Assembly: GCA_964396265.1 (NCBI GenBank)
Contig: CAYNEM010000001.1
Location: forward strand, 62,001 to 126,000
From: EA-27 sp964396265
GTDB lineage: Archaea; Thermoplasmatota; Thermoplasmata; RBG-16-68-12; EA-27
Direction: 5' to 3'
DNA length: 64,000 nt
Part shown: positions 52,781 through 60,291 of the stretch, piece after piece
Layout of the letters: each line of letters begins with the position of its first letter
How positions within the stretch are numbered: position 1 is the stretch's first letter
Notes under the pieces: model-generated
Told to the model about the DNA's origin: nothing
Database searches by the model: none
The model's input: only the letters and a program-made list of their open reading frames with translations
Made by a program: the position numbers and the translations under genes

Positions 52781-53800
52781 TCAAGGCACCATGATGCCGC
52801 GGACGAGGCCCCGAGCGCCTGCCTGCAGCGCGGTGAAGCCCTCGTTGATCGCGTCGAGGGAGAACCGGTGCGTGACCATCGCCTTCAGGTCGAAACCCCC
52901 GTTCGCCGCGAACCCAAGCACCCGCGGGAACTCCTGGATCGGGCAGCCAAGGGAGCCGCGCACCTCGAGCTCTCGGAACATGATGCGGCCCGCGGGAAGC
53001 GGGACCTCCGCGTCCGTGTAGCCGACGATGACGACGCGACCGCCGGTCCGCACGCCCTCGACCGCCGCCCGGATCGTTGCGGGATGCCCGATGACCTCGA
53101 AGGCCACGTCCGGGCCGCCGCCGGTGATCTTGCGCAGGCTCTTCACGACTTCGCCACGACCGTCGACGACCTCGTCCGCCCCCAACCGTTTGGCGGCATC
53201 GAGCTTCTCCGGAGCGATATCCACTGCCACGATATGGGCTCCGACCGCCTTCGCGACCTGCAACACGGAGAGCCCCACACCGCCGCACCCCAGGACGGCG
53301 ACCCACTCTCCCGGGGCGACATGGCCGCGGTTCACGACTGCGTGATAAGCCGTGGACCCCGCGTCGGAGAGGACGGACGACTCCTCGAGGGGCAGGTTCG
53401 ACGGAAGGGGGAACGCGCAGTTGGCGGGGACGGCAACGAATTCGGCGAAGCCTCCATCGCGATGATTCCCGAGCATCTGCATCCGCGCGCAGATGTTCCC
53501 CCGGCCGCGGCGACACGCGTCGCACGAGCCGCACGGGATCACGGGCGGAAGCAGGACACGCGCGCCAGCCTGCGGGGCCTCGACCCCCGTGCCCACGGAC
53601 GCGACCGTCCCGCTGACCTCGTGTCCCAACACGAGCGGCGGCGTCTTGGCGGTGGGGACGCCATGCAGGTAGTGGAGGTCGGTGCGGCACAGCCCGCACG
53701 CCGCCACCTTCACGAGGACCTCGCCGGGCCCGAGGACCGGCGCGGGCCAATCCACGATCCGAAGTTCCTTCGCGCCCGGGTGGAGGACCGCGGCGCGCAT
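52781..53800 (-). CDS. had: 6-hydroxycyclohex-1-ene-1-carbonyl-CoA dehydrogenase
   Basis: 339 aa medium-chain zinc alcohol dehydrogenase. AACGLCRTDLHYLHG and LVLGHEVSG supply catalytic zinc ligands; CGSCDACRRGRGNICA is the structural-zinc lobe. The NAD motif is VLGCGGVGLSVLQVAKAVGA. In the benzoyl-CoA pathway this enzyme oxidises the 6-hydroxy intermediate to 6-oxocyclohex-1-ene-1-carbonyl-CoA. The family alone does not prove the substrate; the call rests on position as last gene of the bcr operon, with its ATG overlapping the dch stop (TGATG). Confidence 0.82.
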   Translation of the reverse strand: MRAAVLHPGAKELRIVDWPAPVLGPGEVLVKVAACGLCRTDLHYLHGVPTAKTPPLVLGHEVSGTVASVGTGVEAPQAGARVLLPPVIPCGSCDACRRGRGNICARMQMLGNHRDGGFAEFVAVPANCAFPLPSNLPLEESSVLSDAGSTAYHAVVNRGHVAPGEWVAVLGCGGVGLSVLQVAKAVGAHIVAVDIAPEKLDAAKRLGADEVVDGRGEVVKSLRKITGGGPDVAFEVIGHPATIRAAVEGVRTGGRVVIVGYTDAEVPLPAGRIMFRELEVRGSLGCPIQEFPRVLGFAANGGFDLKAMVTHRFSLDAINEGFTALQAGARGLVRGIMVP

Positions 53801-54549
53801 CAGCGGCCCTTCCACGTCGGCGGGCGCTTCTCGAGAAAGGACCGAAGGCCCTCCATCGCGTCCTCCGTCGCCATCAGGTCCTCGCGGTACGCGTGTTCGA
53901 TCGCCTCGAGCGCGTCGAGCCCCAGTCCCTCTCCCAGCCGCAGGGCCTTTCGCGTCGCGCGGAGCGACGACGGGCTCAGCGCCGCCAGCTTCCCGCAGAC
54001 GTCGCGCACCTTGGCGGCGAGTTCGTCCGCGGGCACGACGCCGGTGACGAAGCCGCGAACGTAGGCCTCCCGCGCGGACATCGTCTCCCCGAGGAGCACG
54101 AGTTCTGCGGCGCGGGCCCGGCCGAACCATCGAGGGTACGCCGCCACGGCGAACGGGGGATACACGCCGAGCTTGATCTCCGGCTGTCCGAACGTCGCCG
54201 CCTCCGACGCGTACGCGAGGTCCGCCGCCATCGCGAGCTCCATGCCGCCGCCGAGGCAGGCACCGTGCACCTGGGCCACGACCGGCGCTGCGCACTGCAG
54301 CACGGCCGTCGCCATCCCTCGAAACGCCGCCAGCATCGCGCCGATCGTCTCCGGCAGGTGTTCGCGCACGTCCACGCCGGCGGAGAACGCCTTGCCCTCG
54401 CCGCGGATCACGACGACCCGCGCATCCCCGACGGCGAGCACCGCATCTCGTAGCTCGTCCATCATCGCGATCGTGAGGACGTTCAGCGGCGGCCGGTCGA
54501 GGACGGCGTGCAGGACGGGTCCGTCGCGCTCCGTGCGAACGTTGCTCAT
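53800..54549 (-). CDS. dch: Cyclohexa-1,5-diene-1-carbonyl-CoA hydratase
   Basis: 249 aa crotonase. VRTERDGPVLHAVLDRPPLN then FSAGVDVREHLPETIGAMLA, QVHGACLGGGMELAMAADLA and FGQPEIKLGVYPPFAVAAYP match the dienoyl-CoA hydratase of anaerobic benzoate degraders, including the CLGGGMELA oxyanion segment and the PP after the GQPEI strand. It hydrates the diene product of benzoyl-CoA reductase to 6-hydroxycyclohex-1-ene-1-carbonyl-CoA. It overlaps both neighbours by a few bases, fixing it in the operon. Confidence 0.85.
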   Translation of the reverse strand: MSNVRTERDGPVLHAVLDRPPLNVLTIAMMDELRDAVLAVGDARVVVIRGEGKAFSAGVDVREHLPETIGAMLAAFRGMATAVLQCAAPVVAQVHGACLGGGMELAMAADLAYASEAATFGQPEIKLGVYPPFAVAAYPRWFGRARAAELVLLGETMSAREAYVRGFVTGVVPADELAAKVRDVCGKLAALSPSSLRATRKALRLGEGLGLDALEAIEHAYREDLMATEDAMEGLRSFLEKRPPTWKGR

Positions 54550-55340
54550 CGCGCCTCGCCCAGCTTCCGTAGGCGAACGAACCCTAAAAGGGCAGCGCCG
54601 ATCGCACCCGCGTACACGGTCTCGGGCGAGGCGTTCACCTTCGTCCCGAGGCGGCGCTCGAGCGCGGTGACCATTCCGGGATTGAGGACGATCCCCCCGG
54701 TGAGCGTGACCTCCCCGTCGACCCCGACCTGGCGAAGCAGGGCGAGCGCCCGGTCCGCGATCGAGAGGTGCGCGCCCATGAGGATGTCCTCCGTCGCCTT
54801 CCCGGACGTGACAAGGCTGATCACCTCCGACTCCGCGAGCACGGCACAGATGCTCGAGATCGCCTGGGGGTCCGCAGAGTGCAGGGACATGGGACCGAGC
54901 TCCTCGAGCGGCACCTCGAGCGCCCGCGCGACGCGCTCCAGGAACCGGCCGGCCCCTGCGGCGCACCGATCGTTCATCCGGAAGCGCAGCACGCGCCCCA
55001 CGTCGTTCACGCGGATCGCCCGCGTGCTCTGCGCGCCGATGTCCAGGAGGCACCGCGTCCCCGGGAAGAGGTGCGCGGCCCCGCGGGCGTGGCATGTGAC
55101 CTCCGTGATCTGGATGTCCCGCTCCGGGAGCTGGTACCGCCCGTACCCGGTGCTCGCGACGTACGCGAGGTCCTCCCTCCGGAGGCCGGCGCTCGCCAGC
55201 ACCGCCGCCAAGACCCGCGAGCCCGCCTCGTCGAGCCGTGCCCCGGACCTCTCGGAGACCTGCGCGAGGACGTGGCCCCCCTCGTCCATGAGGACGGCCT
55301 TCGTCGTCCCCGCCCCGATGTCCACGCCGGCGGTGATCAT
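54546..55340 (-). CDS. bcrD: Benzoyl-CoA reductase ATPase subunit (BcrD/BzdQ-like)
   Basis: 264 aa ASKHA-fold ATPase of the HgdC/BcrA/BcrD family. ITAGVDIGAGTTKAVLMDEG is phosphate loop 1; RMNDRCAAGAGRFLER and SSICAVLAESEVISL carry the two Cys that bind the shared [4Fe-4S] cluster; LTGGIVLNPGMVTAL is the adenosine motif. Phosphate loop 2 reads DIGAQSTRAIRV, where homologues have DIGGQDTK, so this copy differs from its partner at the nucleotide site. It couples ATP hydrolysis to electron transfer into the reductase. It overlaps dch (ATGA) and bcrA. Confidence 0.85.
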   Translation of the reverse strand: MITAGVDIGAGTTKAVLMDEGGHVLAQVSERSGARLDEAGSRVLAAVLASAGLRREDLAYVASTGYGRYQLPERDIQITEVTCHARGAAHLFPGTRCLLDIGAQSTRAIRVNDVGRVLRFRMNDRCAAGAGRFLERVARALEVPLEELGPMSLHSADPQAISSICAVLAESEVISLVTSGKATEDILMGAHLSIADRALALLRQVGVDGEVTLTGGIVLNPGMVTALERRLGTKVNASPETVYAGAIGAALLGFVRLRKLGEAR

Positions 55341-56149
55341 GCCGCACCTGCCGCGGCGACGCGGACCGAGCCGCCCTCCACCCGTTCCAGGGCGATCAGC
55401 GCGGCCCCCAGCGCCCCCATCCATTGCGACAGCGGGCTGACGTGCATGGACACCGCGAGCTTTTCCTCCAGGGCCTTGACCATGCCCGGGTTCCGCGACA
55501 CGCCGCCCGTGAACGTCACCGCGGGGTTCGTGCCAACGCGCCGCACCAAGCCGGCTGTCCGCGACCCGATCGCGAGGTGCACCCCCCGGAGGATGTCCTC
55601 GACCTTCTCCCCGCGCGAGAGGTGCGCGATGATCTCGGACTCCACGAAGACCGTGCACACGTTCGTGATGCGGAGAGGCTTCTGGGAGTTCATGGACGCC
55701 GGGCCGATCTCGTCGAGCGTCATCCCGATCACGTTCGCGCACGCGTCCAGGAAGCGGCCCGTGCCCGCGGCGCACTTGTCGTTCATGCAGAAGTCGAGCA
55801 CCTCGCCCTTGTCGTCGATCCGGATCGCCTTCGTGTCCTGCCCGCCGATGTCCACGATCGTCCGCGTGTCCGGGAACAGGAAGTGCGCGCCCCGCGCGTG
55901 GCACCCGATCTCCGTGACCTGGTCGTCGCCAAACGCGACCTTGTACCGCCCGTACCCCGTGCTGATCACGTACGCGGCCTCGCTCTCGTCGCGATTGGAC
56001 GCCGTCAGCGCCTCCCGGAACGCGCGCTCCGCGGCGCGCACGACGTTCGCCCCGGTCGGCAGCAAGGATGTGCCCGCGATCTGGCGGCGCTCGTCGAGCA
56101 CGACGGCCTTGCTCGTCGTCGAGCCCACGTCCACGCCCGCGACGATCAC
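55337..56149 (-). CDS. bcrA: Benzoyl-CoA reductase ATPase subunit (BcrA/BzdP-like)
   Basis: 270 aa. IVAGVDVGSTTSKAVVLDER is loop 1, IVDIGGQDTKAIRIDDKGEV an intact loop 2, CMNDKCAAGTGRFLDACANV and ITNVCTVFVESEIIAHLS the Fe-S Cys sites, and FTGGVSRNPGMVKALE the adenosine motif. Like its partner it is short; Thauera-type BcrA is about 430 aa, whereas both Bzd-type ATPases are short. Start GTG 56149 overlaps the bcrB stop (GTGA). The two ATPases form the activating heterodimer that hydrolyses two ATP per electron pair. Confidence 0.87.
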   Translation of the reverse strand: MIVAGVDVGSTTSKAVVLDERRQIAGTSLLPTGANVVRAAERAFREALTASNRDESEAAYVISTGYGRYKVAFGDDQVTEIGCHARGAHFLFPDTRTIVDIGGQDTKAIRIDDKGEVLDFCMNDKCAAGTGRFLDACANVIGMTLDEIGPASMNSQKPLRITNVCTVFVESEIIAHLSRGEKVEDILRGVHLAIGSRTAGLVRRVGTNPAVTFTGGVSRNPGMVKALEEKLAVSMHVSPLSQWMGALGAALIALERVEGGSVRVAAAGAA

Positions 56150-57411
56150 GCCGTCGCCCCCGTCAGTCGTCGCTGGGTGAGCGACTCGAAGAACGCGTCG
56201 ATGCGGTTCCGCAGCTGCGCCTCCTGGAAGTACCGGGGGTCCGCGAGGTCCGACTCGATCATGAGCGTCGGGATGCCGAGGTCGTTCACGAACGACTCGC
56301 GGAAGTCCGCCTGGCCCACGGAGAACGACCGGCAGCTCTTCACGGAGTGGATCACGAGCGCGTCCGCCTCGTACTCCTCCACGTAGCGGCGCAGCAGGTC
56401 CGCGCGCTTCGTGAGGTTCCAGTTCGTGTAGCTGTTCATCGCGTACTCCGCGATGCTCTCGAGCGGCCGCGACGGGTCGTGGCGCACGCCCTGGTCGTAC
56501 AGCCCGCCGACCTTGGAATACGTGGACGCGACCGCGACGGCGCCCCACCGCTTGAACAGCTCCCAGAACGCGCGGAAGTGCGGCCACGCGGGCGGCCCCT
56601 CGATGACGACGCGGAACTTCTCGTTGGGCACCGGGCCCCGACCTTCCTCCGTCCGCGCACGCATCTCCCGCAGGACCTGGCGGTAGTACTCCACGGACTC
56701 CGGCGTCCCGCGGAGCATGTTCACGGGCGCCATGTAGAAGACCGCCTCGAAGTACGAGTCGAACGGGGACGGGTGCTCCTTCGCGAGGTGCAGGATCTCG
56801 ACCCAGAGGTCCTCCGCCTGGCGCGAGTACTCGAGGGTCTCGCGGAGCCTCGCCTCCGAGAACGTCACCCCCGTGCGCGCCTCGCACCGGGCGATCAGCT
56901 CCTTCAGCTGCGCGACGACGTACGCGACGTCGCCCGGCGAGATCCCCGACTCCCGGACGTACGGGATGTCGAGCAGGAAGAACTCGGAGCCGTAGAAGTG
57001 CGCGAGCGCCTCGAACCACTTGATGAAGGTGTTGCAGCCGCTGTAGTTGCACACGAGCAGGTCCGGCGTCGGGAGCCGGCCGAACGGCGATTGGCGGTCC
57101 TTCAGCATGAGGCCGATGTCGTTCTTGACGTACCCGCAGACGTCCGCGGAGTAGCCGAGGTCCTCCGCGCGGATGATGTTCTCCCCCGCGACCTTCTTGA
57201 TCCCGCACTGCAGCGCGTTGATCTCCGGGTACACGGGGAGAAAGCCGAAGCACTGCATGAGCTCGGAGATGTTCCCGGGGATGAACAGGTACGCGACGGG
57301 GACGCCGTCCGCGTTCGCGGTCTCGAGCGCGCCGTAGTACTTCGCGAGCATGTCGCGCTGCAACGTCTTCCCGAGGTCCGAGGGCACCGCCGCTTGCGTC
57401 GTCGCCGTCAT
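56146..57411 (-). CDS. bcrB: Benzoyl-CoA reductase subunit B
   Basis: 421 aa member of the 2-hydroxyacyl-CoA dehydratase D / BcrBC family. Probable cluster-ligand Cys are in LLVCNYSGCNTFIKWFEALA and HSVKSCRSFSVGQADFRES, with ELMQCFGFLPVYPEINALQC near the N-terminus. GVPVAYLFIPGNISELMQC begins the conserved fold. With BcrC it forms the catalytic dimer that reduces the aromatic ring. Start: ATG 57411 follows GGTGGGAG, better than GTG 57420, and directly follows the bcrC stop. Confidence 0.88.
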   Translation of the reverse strand: MTATTQAAVPSDLGKTLQRDMLAKYYGALETANADGVPVAYLFIPGNISELMQCFGFLPVYPEINALQCGIKKVAGENIIRAEDLGYSADVCGYVKNDIGLMLKDRQSPFGRLPTPDLLVCNYSGCNTFIKWFEALAHFYGSEFFLLDIPYVRESGISPGDVAYVVAQLKELIARCEARTGVTFSEARLRETLEYSRQAEDLWVEILHLAKEHPSPFDSYFEAVFYMAPVNMLRGTPESVEYYRQVLREMRARTEEGRGPVPNEKFRVVIEGPPAWPHFRAFWELFKRWGAVAVASTYSKVGGLYDQGVRHDPSRPLESIAEYAMNSYTNWNLTKRADLLRRYVEEYEADALVIHSVKSCRSFSVGQADFRESFVNDLGIPTLMIESDLADPRYFQEAQLRNRIDAFFESLTQRRLTGATA

Positions 57412-57420
57412 GTCTCCCAC

Positions 57421-58563
57421 CTACGCGAACATCACGGACTCCACGAACGTCTCCACCTGCGTCCTCGCGTGCTCGAACGCGGTCATCTTCTCCTCGAACT
57501 CGACGTGGAGGTGCGGGATGTCCGCCTTCTCGAGAACCTCCTTGTACGGGACGTAGTCGTACAGTGCGGGCTCGCAGAACTTGGCGGTGCAGAACAGCAC
57601 CCCGTCCACGTGCAACTCCCGCGCACGCTCGAGGAGCCACTCCGTCTTCGGCCGGACCGTGTGGCATACGGACGACATCGCCGCGCCGTGCACGAAGCCC
57701 TCCGCGATCGCGCGCAAGGGATCCTCGTCCGCCGCCACCGGGCGCTCCAGGAAGCGCAGGCCCAACGCGAGGTCGTCGTCCACGACGTAGCAGCCGGCGT
57801 CCTCCATCGCCCGGAGCAGCGTCAGGGGCGGCTGCTCGCAGAACGAACCGAGGAGCAGGATGCGCATCTTGTCCATGGACCGCGCGGACCGGGATCGGAT
57901 CTCCGCGAGCCTCTCCCGCAGGAGTACTGTGTGCTCCTCCTTCGGCAGGAGTCCTCCGGCGCGCGTGAGCACGTAGGCCTCCGATGCGGGGAGGAGCCAT
58001 GGAGCCTCGGACCGGATCGCGTGGAGCTCGCGGAGGAGCGCGCGGTTCTCCTCGAACGCCTGCAGGCTGTGCGCGAGTGCGTCGTTCGAGACGTGGGTGC
58101 CGCCAATCCGTTCCAGGACGGAGAGGAAGCGTCGTAGCTCCCCGGTCATGTAGTCCACGGCGGCGGACGACGCGACGTTCTGTGGGAGATGGAGGTACTC
58201 GACGGCCTTCCCGCGGAAGTTCCGTGCGAATATGCCGGAGAGGTTCCTCGCGACGTCGCAGATGTTCGTGAACACGAAGGCGTCGAACGCGTCCAGGTTC
58301 CCGCGCAGCCCGAGCTCGAGCGTGCTCCGCGTGATGGAGCAGACGAACGACTGGATCCGCGAATCCGCGGCCTCGATCTCCACCGCGCCGCCTGCGCCGA
58401 ACAGGTGCACGGGCAGCATGCCCGCCGCGTGGACGAGCTCCATGGGGGCGTAGACCGGGAAGCTGCCGACCACCTTGCCGCCCGCTTCCTTCCACTCCCT
58501 CGCGCGCGGGAACGTCACGTCTTCGACGATCGACCGGAGCTGGTCGTCGGAGAGCGCGACCAT
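57421..58563 (-). CDS. bcrC: Benzoyl-CoA reductase subunit C, first gene of the bcr operon
   Basis: 380 aa, the size of known BcrC/BzdN. FPVYAPMELVHAAGMLPVHL starts the D-type fold; SFVCSITRSTLELGLRG, FTNICDVARNLSG, SSVCHTVRPKTEW and LFCTAKFCEPALYDYVPYKE hold conserved Cys. It pairs with BcrB to bind benzoyl-CoA and receive electrons. Translation starts at ATG 58563, 27 nt from an ATTATATT box that is covered by a palindrome. The order bcrC-bcrB-bcrA-bcrD is the same as in bacterial class I benzoyl-CoA reductase operons. Confidence 0.88.
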   Translation of the reverse strand: MVALSDDQLRSIVEDVTFPRAREWKEAGGKVVGSFPVYAPMELVHAAGMLPVHLFGAGGAVEIEAADSRIQSFVCSITRSTLELGLRGNLDAFDAFVFTNICDVARNLSGIFARNFRGKAVEYLHLPQNVASSAAVDYMTGELRRFLSVLERIGGTHVSNDALAHSLQAFEENRALLRELHAIRSEAPWLLPASEAYVLTRAGGLLPKEEHTVLLRERLAEIRSRSARSMDKMRILLLGSFCEQPPLTLLRAMEDAGCYVVDDDLALGLRFLERPVAADEDPLRAIAEGFVHGAAMSSVCHTVRPKTEWLLERARELHVDGVLFCTAKFCEPALYDYVPYKEVLEKADIPHLHVEFEEKMTAFEHARTQVETFVESVMFA

Positions 58564-58571
58564 CGCACGGC

Positions 58572-58591
58572 TATAGTGTAGCTACAATATA
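58572..58591. promoter_or_regulatory. Near-perfect palindrome at the bcr promoter (operator candidate)
   Basis: TATAGTGTAG (58572-58581) is followed directly by CTACAATATA (58582-58591); the arms pair at nine of ten positions. The minus-strand TATA box, CGATTATATTGT (58585-58596), overlaps its right arm. The palindrome lies between the box and the bcrC ATG at 58563, where a bound dimer would block transcription initiation. Confidence 0.6.
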
Positions 58592-58653
58592 ATCGTATCG
58601 TTCCGAATCCGGCGTTATACTCCATGGAAGTCCCCATGGACGCCGCCGGGGTC

Positions 58654-58703
58654 GTAGCTATAACGTATCCGTGCGTCGCCGACCGTACGAAAGGTAGAAT
58701 ACC
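58654..58703 (+). promoter_or_regulatory. oah promoter with upstream operator-like core
   Basis: A BRE-like ACGAAAGG and TATA-like TAGAATAC (58687-58702) lie 27 nt upstream of the oah ATG at 58725. About 35 bases further upstream, GTAGCTATAA (58654-58663) repeats the centre of the bcr palindrome (GTAGCTACAA) with one difference. This points to one regulator for both divergent units. Confidence 0.5.
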
Positions 58704-58724
58704 GCCCTCCCCCGTGGCGGCGGC

Positions 58725-59657
58725 ATGGCGGCTCCCACGTTTCGGGACATCCGGTACGAGAAGGGGGACTGGGTCGCGACGGTCACGATCAACCGGCCCC
58801 ACGCGTACAACGCGTACACGACGGACACGCTGCGCGAGATGGCGGCGGCGTTCAAGGACGCGGCCTTCGACGATTCCGTGGCGGTGATCGTGCTCACGGG
58901 CGCAGGGGACAAGGCATTCTGCACCGGCGGCGACGTCAAGGAATACGCGGAGCTGTACACCAAGCGGCCCCGCGAGTACTGGAAGTACATGATCGAGTTC
59001 CAGGCGGCCCACGACATCCTGCGGAACTGCGGAAAGGCGACGATCGCCCGCGTGAACGGGGTGTGCGCCGGCGGCGGGAACGAGTTCCACATCGCGTGCG
59101 ACCTGAGCGTGGCGGCGGACCACGCGGAGTTCCTCCAGGTGGGGACGCGGGTCGGGTCCGTCGCGGCGGGCGGCGCGACGCAATGGCTCCCGCTCCTCAT
59201 CGGCGACCGGCGTGCCCGCGAGATGCTCCTCCTGTGCGAGAAGGTCCCCGCCGCCAAGGCGCTGGAGTGGGGCCTCGTGAACTGGGTCGTGCCCGCGGAC
59301 GCACTGGACGCGAAGGTGCGCGAGGTCGCGGCCAGGCTCGTCGACACGTTCCCGGAGAGCACCCGGTACACGAAGACGCAGGTGAACTTCTGGAAGGACC
59401 TCTCCTGGTCCATGACGATCGGACACGCGCGGGACTGGCTGTCCCTCCACTTCGCGACGCAGGAGCCTTGGGAAGGGATGCGCGCGTTCGTCGAGAAGCG
59501 ACCGGCGCGCTATCGCGAGTTGCGGCAGGAGGCCGCGGACGGCGGCGCCCCGGAGTTCCTCTGGGGCGGTCCCGCGAAGACGTGCCCCTCGTGCGGGGCC
59601 GCCGGCCTCCCCGCCGACTTCGCGTTCTGCGGGAGATGCGGCCGCGCTCTCGCTTGA
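58725..59657 (+). CDS. oah: 6-oxocyclohex-1-ene-1-carbonyl-CoA hydrolase-like crotonase with C-terminal zinc ribbon
   Basis: 310 aa. The Oah hallmarks are present: NRPHAYNAYTTDTLREM, VLTGAGDKAFCTGGDVKEYA, RPREYWKYMIEFQAAHDIL, ARVNGVCAGGGNEFHIACDL, QVGTRVGSVAAGGATQWLPL and LVDTFPESTRYTKTQVNFW. This enzyme opens the ring to 3-hydroxypimeloyl-CoA. It lacks a roughly 45-residue insertion found in bacterial Oah/BamA (about 377 aa). Its tail CPSCGAAGLPADFAFCGRCG is a zinc ribbon not known to me in that family. A BadI-type hydrolase is the alternative. It diverges from the bcr operon. Confidence 0.8.
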   Translation: MAAPTFRDIRYEKGDWVATVTINRPHAYNAYTTDTLREMAAAFKDAAFDDSVAVIVLTGAGDKAFCTGGDVKEYAELYTKRPREYWKYMIEFQAAHDILRNCGKATIARVNGVCAGGGNEFHIACDLSVAADHAEFLQVGTRVGSVAAGGATQWLPLLIGDRRAREMLLLCEKVPAAKALEWGLVNWVVPADALDAKVREVAARLVDTFPESTRYTKTQVNFWKDLSWSMTIGHARDWLSLHFATQEPWEGMRAFVEKRPARYRELRQEAADGGAPEFLWGGPAKTCPSCGAAGLPADFAFCGRCGRALA

Positions 59658-59720
59658 GGAGCGTACGATAAAGGGGCAAACTATTAGTCGAGACGTCCGG
59701 CTCACGCCTGCGGAGATCCC

Positions 59721-60263
59721 ATGGACGACCCGAATGATGTCCTGAAGTCGGAACACGACGCGATCGAACTCCTTCTGGCGGCGGTCGAGGGCATGGCCGG
59801 AAGACTGACGACGAAGGCCGAGTTCCCGAAGAAGGATCTGGAAGCCGCGTTGACGGTCGTCACGGAGTTCGCGGACAAGTGCCACCACGCGAAGGAAGAA
59901 ACGACGCTCTTCCCCGTCCTCTCGAAGGCCTCGCCCACGGTGGGCGCGGAGCTCGCGCGGCGGCTCACTAGCGACCACATCGCGTTCCGGAAGCTCGTCG
60001 GGACGATGAAGGCGCAGATCGCGGAGGGGGAGAAGGTCCGGCCGCAGCTGGGCAAGAACCTCGACACGTACGTGCGCCTCCTCCGCAAGCACATCCTCGT
60101 CGAGAACACGGAACTCCTCCCGGAGGTGGAGCGGAGCATCCCGCAGGCGGAGCGCGCGAAGCTCGCGAAGGAGTTCGAGCGGATCGAACGCGAGGAGATG
60201 GGCGCCGGCATGCACGAGAAGTACCACGCGATGATCCACAAACTCGCCGACACGTACTCGTAG
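59721..60263 (+). CDS. Hemerythrin-like HHE domain protein
   Basis: 180 aa, mainly alpha-helical. Iron-ligand positions are suggested by LKSEHDAIELLLAAVEG, KCHHAKEETTLFPVLSKA, LTSDHIAFRKLVG and LLRKHILVENTELLPEVE, the H..HxxxE..H..HxxxxE order of diiron HHE domains. It may bind oxygen, NO or iron. It lies 64 bases after oah on the same strand, so it may protect the oxygen-sensitive reductase system or sense oxygen. An ACTATTAG element about 38 nt upstream allows separate transcription. Confidence 0.85.
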   Translation: MDDPNDVLKSEHDAIELLLAAVEGMAGRLTTKAEFPKKDLEAALTVVTEFADKCHHAKEETTLFPVLSKASPTVGAELARRLTSDHIAFRKLVGTMKAQIAEGEKVRPQLGKNLDTYVRLLRKHILVENTELLPEVERSIPQAERAKLAKEFERIEREEMGAGMHEKYHAMIHKLADTYS

Positions 60264-60291
60264 GCTGCCGGCCCGTCGCGCGACCCGCGCC

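Noticed and set aside
55337..58495. One 1052-codon minus-strand frame covering bcrA, bcrB and bcrC
   Set aside because: Only its last 270 codons are real (bcrA); the rest is an out-of-frame reading of bcrB and bcrC, which have their own starts, stops and conserved motifs.
52781..59657. Interpretation as 2-hydroxyacyl-CoA dehydratase plus activator
   Set aside because: Two distinct ATPase genes and the adjacent dienoyl-CoA hydratase, dehydrogenase and ring hydrolase do not occur in dehydratase operons; class II reductase (BamB-I) genes are also not seen.
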